NCBI RefSeq assembly: GCF_040436345.1
Contig: NC_133230.1
Location: forward strand, 17,122,197 to 17,186,196
Length of the DNA stretch: 64,000 nt
Direction: 5' to 3'
From: Pagrus major
Taxonomy: Eukaryota; Chordata; Actinopteri; Spariformes; Sparidae
Both the position numbers and the translations under genes were made by a program. Positions 44,398 through 64,000 of the stretch are shown here, in pieces (positions within the stretch are counted from its first letter, which is position 1; each line of letters starts with the position of its first letter). Below the pieces are notes generated by a model, which was not told where the DNA came from, did not search any database, and saw only the letters and a program-made list of their open reading frames with translations.

Positions 44398-45032
44398 CAG
44401 AGACAAGAATGTAGTGTCTGTGCTGCACAGCCAGCTCGGCCTGAAGAGTTTAGCTGGAGAGGATAACCTTTAAAAGTGGAGTCTTACTCTTGGAGTTTAC
44501 TCTTCAAAAGGCTTCTGGTTAAATGATTTACAAAGCAATATTATCCAGTGAAAGAATGAAACAGGAGCAGTATTTCAGCACAGATGTACTCTCAAAAGGT
44601 CAACAAGTGGCCACATTCAAACAAAACTCACAAAAAAGTTAAATATTTTGGATGGTAAAAACCTCAATTCATGATGCTAAAAATTTACAATAAACCCAAA
44701 TGAAACGGGTTAAATTAAAGTCCTGTTTCCAGTTGACTGCTCTCCAATTGCCGGGCAGACCTACTATGTGATTTGCATATATTCTGAGTTCAGAGGTGTT
44801 GTCTTTATGTCATGTTCAGCCTCAGGGAAAACCACAAAGAAACACTCACTCACCCACAGCCATTTCAAGGTGTGTCTATTCAAACATAAATGATTGATGA
44901 ACCCAGACTGCTGGAAAACGCGAAACCTGTGGTCTTAACAGTCACAGAGGCCGTCAAATCAGATGTTACCGACAAGTGTGAGGCGTTAATTATTTTGTAG
45001 TGGTGATCCACAGAAGAATGATGGCAAGATTG

Positions 45033-45038
45033 TTTATT
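45033..45038 (-). other. fyn: Candidate poly(A) signal of fyn
   Basis: AATAAA on the minus strand (TTTATT on plus), which would give fyn a 3' UTR of about 1.3 kb (46370 to about 45015). No coding exon is visible in that stretch; a GA-rich dinucleotide run lies near 46288-46302. Only about 640 bp then separate the fyn end from the traf3ip2 promoter. Confidence 0.4.
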
Positions 45039-46370
45039 TCAAAACCAGTTGTGTACAATTAACAGACAGACAATAAATAATGCAGAGACCAAAAACATTT
45101 TTCTGTACATCTACAGAATTAGGGTCAAACAAAGTGGTTCAAAAACTAGTTTTGGCTCACTTTTCCACCCATGAAAAGGAAACAGAAATACACAGAAATG
45201 GCGTCCTTGAATGCACCTTCTCACCCGTCAGGGAGAAGTTTGAGAAAATGTCATCGCGTGCTGCAGATTTCCCTGGAGAGAAAAATCACATACTGTAATT
45301 ATGTCATACTGACGACACATGAGACTGGCCGGGCGAAACAATACAATGGAATAAACATGTCTGGTCTCGTAACAAACAACATGTTATTTCCAGGTACACA
45401 TTATGGAGGGACAAACACAGGTACGCATCCTTCATTTCCTGTCATGATGTGAGCGGCAGTTTGTTTGTCTGCTTGGCTGCTGAAGCGAAAAAGACGAGAA
45501 TTTCTTACACAGCCCGCTGCCGTACAATAATGCAACACACATTTTAAAATATCGCCAGTATAATAAGCAGTCAGCCGAACAATGGTTGCAGTTGCAGGAA
45601 CTAAAAGTCGCTTTAAGCTGATCTATAAATCATTGGCTGAAGCTGAAATGCGATGAATGCACTTAATATTAGTGCAGATGGCATACACGTTTGGCTGGAA
45701 GAGTCCATGATGCACTTAGTTAGTGTGTAGAAAGCATGAAGGCATTCCCTTACGTTATAAGAATATTACTAAACATGAAAAGGCAAGAACAGGTGTTATA
45801 GTACATCTAAGTTCCTTGAGAAGAGGAGAGCAGTATTGTTATATTAACCTCGTAAAAAAGGTCAGTGGACTTCCACTTCGGTCCACGATGTCTAACTATT
45901 ACCATTCCTACAATTATTATGTCACGATTTGTTACCAACTGTGAGCTTCACACGGTTTTCCTACAAGCCGTTAATCTGAATTAACTTTGACGTTGGATTA
46001 AAAAAAAATCCACACATTTCCAAAATATCAAAAGTAATATAAAATGAAACAAAAAGGAGATAAGTAAACAAGCAATTTATATTTACATTACATACAAGTT
46101 ACACAACATAACTCATCTCGTTCATCCATGGCAGTCATTTTTTAACTCCTCAGTCATCTCAGTGCCCTCCTCCAAAACATCCTTTGATTTGATAGTCAGT
46201 ATGCTGTCAGGGCTCCCAGTTTTGTGTGAAGCCTGGAAGTCAAAGAAGTCAGTCGATGAGCTTTTAAGGATCGTCACAGCCACAGGATGAGAGAGAGAGA
46301 GAGAACAGGTGGAGTCTGGCTACCCCTGGTGGAGAGCCGGTGAAATGACATGAGATGAAGGCAGCGGTGC

Positions 46371-56396
<10,026 letters not shown>

Positions 56397-58549
56397 TCTC
56401 TACTTTCTGTGGGTGGAGAGAAGAAGACACGGAGATGAAATTAGCACGTAGGTAAAATAATAGCTCAAAAGCCGTCTCCGTTGGGGAAATTATGATTCAA
56501 TATTCCATTATTTCAGAGCTTCCTCTGAGACTCACACAGAGCCTTGTGAAAAATCTTTCAATTAGGCTGAAATTAAACACGATACTTTAAACTCCATTAC
56601 TAATTACACAGAGGAACATAATGTGACAGAGCTGCAGTGTATGGCTAATGTTTTTGTGAGATACTTTGAGCTGAGAATATCCATCTCAACTTGGCATAAA
56701 GGAATTTAACAGCACTACTTATTATGGTTTACTTTCCCATCTTACTGCACGACCACACTTGTGAGAAGAATTTACACCCGCCCATTGCATTTACAAGTTG
56801 GCATGCACTTTATTTTTGTTTTCTTTACAAGGAGCCAGACACCCATCTATAGATGCATAGCAGCGAGTTAAAACGCACAGAGAGACCCTTAATGTAACCC
56901 TGAATGTACGCTTAACAGCTAACCACTCCCTGGTTCAGTCTCATGAGGGGGCCCGATGGAGCATTTGGCCTCACTAAAGCAGAGCTAAACCAGCGCTGCA
57001 ATCTGCTTTGCCAATTAAAAAGAGCCTTTACCGTCTTTAAAGACCCAGTTAAACTAATGCACATTTCGGCTCACCGTGCCCCCACCCCCATCCCCACCCT
57101 TTAAGCCCTGGAAGCTCATGAAGCCGGCACAACAGGGCAAGCAGGAGACCGCTGACAGCACCGATGTCTTTCATCAGCTTTAGCGGCCAGCTGACTTCAG
57201 AGACGGCTAATTGGAAACACACTTGTTTACAGTCGCTGTGGCTGGAGAGAGGTGGTGCTAGGGGGCAAACGCCAGCGCTGCAACAGACGGGAGGGAGAGC
57301 GCACCACTCCTGACCTTAGCTGAAGATTCAGATCCACGTAGCAGCTTCTTATGAGAAATGTTTTTGCCGATGATATGGACAAAACATTTGGCCAGGATAG
57401 GTGTAAATAAGCCAGCAACATCACACATCTGAAGAGGATTTTGGAGGCAACAGTTTCAGCTCATTACATCTGATTTGATGAGTTTTTTGAGACAGAAATC
57501 ACCAGTTCCAGCTCCACAAATGTGAGCACTTCCAGTTTTTAAAAGTCTTCTGTGACAGTAAACGAAATATTTTCCAGGTTTGAACTACTGCTCGGACAAA
57601 ACACAACATTTCAAGATGTCACCACGTGTTCTGAGAGCTTGTGATGGGTATTTTTTTGCTACTAGGAAAATAGTTTACAGCCCCAAAATGAGCTGGAATC
57701 AGCGGCACGTCCTGAAGGACGCCGGAGCTTAATGGTTGCAAGGAAAGCTGCATAGTGTATGGCCAAATTCCTCCAGGGTCGTTTTACATTTACCAGCAAG
57801 AAACCCAAATGCCTACATGAGGGAAAAAAAAGTGCAAACAGATGTGTCACTTGCTGCAGACTGTCTCCTGCAACAGGGTAGACAGAAGGCAAAAATTATG
57901 CATCATTACTTAACTAAGGGAGTGCTCTGATGTACTCATGATGCTTGAGTTGTAAATTACATTCAAACGCACTATCAAAGTCCAAACATCCAAATATCCA
58001 CAGGTGCATGGAAGTATAACACATATACGTAGAGAATGTACCTCCTGTGCACAGGATTTCCACTTTCTCCAGTGCTTTACTTGCTTCACACTGGTTAACT
58101 AACAGAGGAACAGGGCCACTGCAGATAGAAGATCACTGTGATTCATTACTGCCAATAAAAGCCCATTAAATACCTCGAATAAAACGAGCCCAGTGGAAGC
58201 ATTTTTACAGTATAAGCCCAGACCAAAGCTCAGACCACAGGCTGAAATACAAAGAGGAGGAGGACGAATGCTGATTTTCTGATGATCCTTGAAAAAAACA
58301 AATAATCCTCCTTGACATTAATATCTACATCCTCTGTCTCCTGGTATTTACGGCGCCCCGTCTCTACTTTGTAGCAGGTAAGTAAAAAAAAAAATCCATC
58401 TTAAAACACATTTCCATTTAAGGGGAAACGCACAAGCCTCTCCTCAACTGCAGACGTGAGAAAAGTGAAGTCTGTTCACAATCTTTATTGAGAAGTCAAG
58501 AAAAATTAGCAAACAGCGAGTTCCATATATGATAGCCAACTATTCTGAT

Positions 58550-58820
58550 AGTTGATTAATCTTGATTTTTCAAACATTTGTTGGATGCAGATTCTTAAAT
58601 GTGAAGATTTTTGCTGCTTTTCTTGTCATTTAGGAAGGTAAATGAAGAGGCTTTGGGTTTTCGACTGGTGGTTGGAAAAAAGAAGTGATGTGAAAACATC
58701 ATTTTGGGCTCTGAGAAACTGGGATGATTTGATATATACAGACTAAAATTATGACTCATTTGGTCATGGAAATAATCGGCTGATTAGTAGATGATGAAAA
58801 TAATAATTAGTTGCAACCTC
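58550..58820 (+). repeat. Dispersed repeat copy D in fyn 5' intron
   Basis: Contains AAATGTGAAGATTTTTGCTG, then TTTGGGTTTTCGACTGGTGG, then TTTTGGGCTCTGAGAAACTG and ends TAATTAGTTGCAACCTC. It is the longest and most complete copy of the family seen at 46670, 51801, 54655 and 62110. Confidence 0.65.
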
Positions 58821-61800
58821 ACCATTTACCTTCCCAGTTATAGGAAAACAAAACTGGAAGCATTAGTCTAAAACCAGTCCAGGCCAGCATCTTGCTTCTT
58901 GACAGCAGGGTTAGTAACATATTTAACTCTTCGACAGCTCTGGTGGGGACTTGCACGAGCGAGGAAATATAAACTGAAGTGACTGTGATGATAACACAGG
59001 TAAAGTCTGTTTTCTGCTGCATTTCCTCTTTAACTGCAGTGATTGAAATAGCACTGCATCCCCTCCTGGAGGGATCTGAGTAAATGAGGGGAGATCTCAC
59101 GTCGCCGTGCTGCCTGTGGGGATTATGAAAATCTTCCTGCTCTTGAAGTTAAAAAGGCCAGGGACTACCACAGCTTTCACAAATCTGGAACCATTCTGCT
59201 GCACAGAAACTAGGCCATCCTGACTTGTTTATATACGTGTGTTCCCCTTTGTTTTTTTGGCATGTTAGTTGAGTAAACATTTGTGTATGAATCATGTCAA
59301 GGACCCAAGAAACATTTTTCTTTGAAGGAGGCAGACAGTAATCTAGATTTATCAAGTTCATGTCAGGCACATTCGACGGCAACAGGCTGATTTGTCACAT
59401 TTCTCACAATAATACAACAGTTCCACCAGCATTCATCACATCCAAAGGAGGATCTCTCTGTTATTCAATTACACGCATGAATCGACACTATGGATCGCAT
59501 CAAAATGTCGAGACAAAGCCCTGCTGCAGCGCTGTGATTTTAGGCGAGATACGCAGCCACATGCTAGGCCGCTCCACGCCTGACCTGCGGCACAACTTTC
59601 ACCCCCCAAAAAAGCAGATGATGGCATCGCTGCCGCGGGGCTTGTTCCTTTCCGTGGCACTGCCTGGGTATCGCATGACCACCTCAGCCAGCAAGAACAC
59701 TCATCGTCACGCTATTTTCAGACCCAAATGAACAGCTTGCCTCCGAGAGGACCACAGTGGCGTGATGTGGAAGGTCCAACAGGGACAGGATCGTAGCTAC
59801 GTGGCGTGTCGTAACAGTTAATAGCGAGAGGCAGAAACAAGGAGAGAGAGGAAGGGCTTGACTTTCACATGAGACAGACGTTAATTCTCCTCATCTTGAT
59901 TGGCTCAAGAGTCAGTATGAAATCTGACTCTGATGTCTGGCCAAATCTGTTGGATAGCATTTATCAATGAGATTCCTTCACAGCAGGAAGTGAAGAGAAA
60001 TTAAGTAGCCAATATTATCTGAACGCAGAGTAACAGCATGATGGTTAGTTCTACTACATCAGTCACAGCTGCTGGGATCAACTGGAAATTAATTTCCCAA
60101 ATGACGGCTTTTATTTTGATGCCGTACGGGCACAAGTGTTAATCATCTACAGTAACACAGAGAGCTGGGAGCCATAATGAGATACTCGGCCATTTATAGC
60201 AAAGCTGCTGGATCAATATACTAAATTAAAAAGGACAGACATGTCAGGGTCACGCAGCGTAACTGAGGGATTGATGGAGGAGACAGTCCGGCCTGACATA
60301 CAGACAGATGTGCAGTCTGAACAAAATGAGACGAGACGACGAGCACTGGTGGAGATTCACTTTAGAGCTGGAATATTTATTTTGATCTGCAGACAATTAA
60401 TTAACAAATTAACAATTCTGTTAACTGATTCAACGTTTAAGTGGCTTATCAACCAAAAGTACCAAACACCTTCTTGGATGTGATGATTTTATGCCTTTTT
60501 TGTGTGTTTTCAGGGTACACACACCTTTCTTTAACATCAAATTCAAGGACTTTTCAATGACTTCCCTGGCCAATTCCCTCAAGGTAAAAGGACCAAACAA
60601 GGTACTGTTTGAGACAAGGACGAAGGTTATTAGCTATTAAAACACCGCTATTTTTTATAATGAGAATCAGCAAGCTTTACAGAAGCTCCCAAAAGACAAT
60701 TGTTTAAAAAATCAAAAGAACTTCAGTTTCTATTATTCATACTCTTTTCAATGACGCATGTCTATTTTCCAACCTTATCAAGGCTCTCAAATTCAAACAC
60801 TTTCAAGGACCTCCAGAAAACCTCATTATGTCATTGTAAATCAAATATATAAGACATGTGAGGATACCATCCTGGACTCAAAATGACAGAAAAGATTTAC
60901 TACTATTATCAAAATAGTTAAAAAATAATAGGTTAATGGTTTCAGCTCCAACGGGAACACACTGTTTAACTGGTAAAAAAGCTGATCTGATGTTACTTGT
61001 GCTTTGTGTTTTAAACCTTAAACTATGCTCAACTGGTCATTACATTATGAATTACTTCATTATTTAACCGTGACGAACTTACAAGTCTCATCAGAATACG
61101 ATCATTTGCAATTCAACGCAGACGGGAACAACACAGCTCTGTTTAACTCGACTGTGTGGTCCCTTTTCACTCGGATCATTGACATGGCACAAAACAAGGT
61201 CAAACCTCCCACACCCCTCCTACAGAAGTCACGCTCCCACTGACCTTATTCAGCTCCAAAACTTTCTGCTCATTTAACCACAGACATTATCTGAAAGAGA
61301 ATCATTTTCACTTGTGTGCCATTTCGAAACTCGCTGCTGTGTTTACTGGATTTGGTACAACTCAAGGCAATCTCCTCCTTATGGCTACCATTCTCTAAAT
61401 AGTTACAATATTTGCTTGTGTCAGACAACCGAGTTCATTCAGCGAATCAACAACAAGACAATGGCCACATTTCACTCTGCCACAAGATTATCAGCACAAT
61501 GAAATACACTGTTAAGGCTTTCAAAGCATTCTTCACGTTCTGAATGAACTAGTTACGAAACCCACAGCTGAGCTTCATACGCTGTGTACGTGTGGGTATA
61601 AGCCTCACTGTGTTTTGGTGTCACAATGTTCACAGTGGAGTACGTTGAGTCATGTTGTTAAATCATTGAGCCCATTGTAAAAGACCACTCAGTCAGCGAG
61701 ACGTGTGCCTAGCAGATGAATATTTTCCAAATGGGAGAAAAGGGCAAATTAGAAAAACATTAACTCTTTCTCTTTTTTCTTTTTTCCACCAACAGGAGCA

Positions 61801-62109
61801 GATTCTGCCTGTCAGTCTGCACGGAGGGGTTTAAACGGCTCTTTCCAAATCTTGTGCCAGCGGAGGGCAATGTTCAATGTAAGAACCCACTGGAAATAAT
61901 GATGTGGTGGGTCTGCAGGGACGGAGGCTGGAAGTTTTCTGGTAGGAGTGAAAGACACTGGGGTTGATAGAAAGTGCAAACAGAGAAGCAACATGAAGTA
62001 TGAGTGACCGGGACTTTGGGATACCAGGATGGGTATTTTTCACTCCATCCTGACATATCATGGACCAATCTGCCTACTATGTACTCAGTTAATCAAATAA
62101 AGAAAACTG

Positions 62110-62446
62110 GGCTGAAACTAACAAATATTTTCAACTGTTTATCATCAATTAATCTGCAGATTACTTGCTTGAACAATCAACTTGTGCGTAAAACATCTGA
62201 AAAAAAAAAAAAAAATGCTCATTACAATGGTGTTCTGCCTGATCAGCAGTCCAAAACCAAAAGATATTGAGTTCAAACAATCACATCCGAGAAGCTGAAT
62301 CCATCATTTTTATATATATTTGCTTCAAAAATGTGATGTGATTAACGATGAATCGATCATCAGAATTGTTGCAGTTCACTTTCCTGTTGATCTACTTAAC
62401 TAATTATCGCAGCTCTAACAGAAAATAATCATTAGCTGCAGCCCTG
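62110..62446 (+). repeat. Dispersed repeat copy E in fyn 5' intron
   Basis: Starts GGCTGAAACTAACAAATATT and ends ATCATTAGCTGCAGCCCT. It is internally rearranged, with an A-run near 62200-62215, but has the same tail as the other copies. Confidence 0.55.
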
Positions 62447-62877
62447 GCTGTGTGTGTGACATGTATTGACTGACACACAAAAAAACACACAAACAACTAC
62501 AAGATATGTTGTAAATGAACACATTTCGCTTTGATAAAGCGATCAGTTAACTCCTTTTTAAGCTAAATATTCCACCTTTTGTTGTGACATATTTCATTTG
62601 GACCTCAAGTCACATGTAGCAGCTTACGTGCCAATATGTCTGTTGAACAGTATGGTTAGAGAGGGCCTGAGGGGGAAGTGATCATGCTCCACGAACCAGA
62701 ATATGTAACTCCTTTTCTCATTCACATCTGACACTGCATCACGCACTCCAGCTGTGTAGCCATTCATGGAATAATGACAGGCTGGATACACACACAGCTT
62801 CAGGGTGCTGAGTGCATATTTGCAGACCATCACACAACAACTACTGGCCAACTTACTGCACATGGATCAGACTGAGG

Positions 62878-62879
<2 letters not shown>

Positions 62880-62929
<50 letters not shown>
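62880..62929. repeat. (CA)n microsatellite
   Basis: About 24 uninterrupted CA dinucleotides. Likely polymorphic. Confidence 0.97.
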
Positions 62930-62931
<2 letters not shown>

Positions 62932-63383
62932 CACATACCATCCCCGGTGTTTGCCCACAAGATGGATGGCTGCACCTCCAGACACATCAGATAACCCGAT
63001 TAGGACAGCTTTAACTGGATATTTAACAGCGTGGCAATGCAATTATCTCAAAGCATATGACAGTTATTTTTTCGGGTCGGTGGAGGGGAGAATCAATAGG
63101 AGGCTGTCTGCAGGCCATTGTGGCGTTTATCATATGCGTGCCCGGCCTCAGTGGTCAGCTCAGCTCTGCAGCGCATCCATCCCTGCTGCTGCAACACAAG
63201 GAGAGGAGCCCCCTCTCCACAATCAGAGCGCTGCAAAACATCACCCACCACCACCGCCAGCCTCTGTCTCCCTCTCCTGCCCCCTTCTGAGGGCAAAGTT
63301 GGCTTTTAAACACACGCAACGCAACATCTGCCGACTGACACGAGCGGATACAACGAGCCACAATGTGGTATTTATCTTCTCTG

Positions 63384-63409
63384 CTCTCTCTCTCTCTCTC
63401 TCTCTCTCC
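63384..63409. repeat. (CT)n microsatellite
   Basis: About 12-13 CT dinucleotides, roughly 100 bp from the donor of the candidate fyn first exon and on its intron side. Confidence 0.9.
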
Positions 63410-63511
63410 CGAAATGAATTCATCTCCACACAAGCGCAAAAATAGGGGACAAGGCGGGTGCACCGATTGGAATTCAACACGGGAGGAGGACTAAAAAAAA
63501 AGCGTGCTTAC

Positions 63512-63700
63512 CGCAGAAAAAGCCAGATTAATCCATCGGAGTTTCCAGAGGGACTTTTCGGGGATATTTTTCTACTCTCTGTGAGTGTTTTTCCTTCGCA
63601 TTGACGCGGAATAGCGGTGGGATACCCGTCCCTGCCGATCCAGGAGCTCCTGTCGCCGCCGTGCGTACAGATGATGACGATGGCGGCCAGTGTCAAGTTC
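63512..63700 (-). promoter_or_regulatory. fyn: Candidate fyn untranslated first exon and CpG-rich promoter region
   Basis: On the minus strand TTTTCTGCG/GTAAGCACG is a strong donor at 63512/63511. The sequence upstream (63600-63720 and beyond) is richer in CG than anywhere nearby, as expected of a vertebrate housekeeping-type promoter. No coding exon precedes the fyn ATG exon at 56396, so a distant noncoding first exon is required. The 5' limit is unknown; the end given is arbitrary. Confidence 0.5.
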
Positions 63701-64000
63701 ACAGCAAACCACACATGCAGCTCCTGCTCGGTCCCGCCAAAATAAAGCTGTTGTTTTTCCCAATGAGACCGAGCAAGTCATTTCGAGGCGAAAGAGGAAA
63801 ACGAATCTAATGTTTTTAACCTGTGTTTAAAATTAAAATCCCACTAATTCTGTCAAAGTAAGACTGCTTAGCACCCTCTATATGTGATTTCTAAATGACC
63901 AACTTCCGTGCTTTTATTTTGACCTGCAAACGCTGGTGTGCCTTCCGGTTCGTCTGTGTGCGTCTTGACGCAGCTGTGATTGCGTGCAGCTGATGCGGAT

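Larger units (their letters stand above)
56397..63511 (-). other. fyn: fyn 5' intron (about 7 kb)
   Basis: The ATG exon begins at 56406 (acceptor CCCACAG). Upstream to 63511 I find no coding exon on either strand. Repeats are listed separately. Open frames such as 59360-59731 and 60241-60483 are short and unrecognised. Further untranslated alternative exons, as known for mammalian FYN, cannot be excluded. Confidence 0.5.

Noticed and set aside
59360-59731. Plus-strand open frame of 123 codons within the fyn 5' intron
   Set aside because: No similarity that I recognise and a competing frame on the opposite strand of the same GC-richer stretch; probably chance.

Overview
The window is animal nuclear DNA, almost certainly from a spiny-rayed (percomorph) teleost fish. 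Genes are split into many short exons with GT-AG introns, the proteins are vertebrate proteins, and the introns carry dispersed repeats I recognise as typical of fish (recognition from memory, no database search). Five protein-coding genes or parts of genes are present; there are no bacterial-style operons. Exon limits below were read by eye from splice signals, reading-frame continuity and protein family resemblance.

Layout. (1) 1-8.4 kb, plus strand: the 3' part of usp40, a ubiquitin-specific protease, from the catalytic histidine region to the stop (25 exons, 1018 residues). (2) 8.96-9.32 kb: a short MITE-like element with terminal inverted repeats. (3) 9.5-10.6 kb, plus: complete four-exon fabp7 (brain-type fatty acid-binding protein, 132 residues). 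(4) 14.4-38.7 kb, minus: a very enlarged triadin gene (trdn). (5) 39.7-44.4 kb, minus: complete traf3ip2 (Act1/CIKS, SEFIR-domain adaptor of IL-17 signalling, 469 residues). (6) 45.0 to at least 63.5 kb, minus: fyn, a Src-family tyrosine kinase (11 coding exons, 537 residues), with a candidate untranslated first exon near 63.5 kb. fabp7-trdn and traf3ip2-fyn are also neighbours on human 6q, which supports the names; usp40 lies elsewhere in human (2q37).

The remarkable part is trdn. Joining every supportable exon gives a continuous frame of 8535 nt (2844 residues), against roughly 730 for human triadin. All internal exons begin and end in phase 1, so any can be skipped or duplicated without a frameshift. 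The gene contains: a short cytoplasmic start and one membrane span; eight consecutive exons that look like copies of the membrane-proximal 'DP' helix module, four of them close tandem copies; a 1455-nt glutamate-rich exon with internal repeats; one giant 4050-nt exon made of about 130 copies of a 30-nt unit encoding a Lys/Glu/Pro decapeptide; a run of 28 small KP-rich exons showing several rounds of exon duplication; and the conserved C-terminal tail. A separate ATG-bearing exon at 31.2-31.4 kb may start a shorter product without the membrane span.

Functionally these genes do not form a pathway. usp40 is a deubiquitinase, fabp7 carries fatty acids in glia, triadin organises the calcium-release complex of muscle junctional sarcoplasmic reticulum, traf3ip2 relays IL-17 receptor signals and fyn is a membrane-anchored tyrosine kinase. 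Their adjacency reflects chromosome history.
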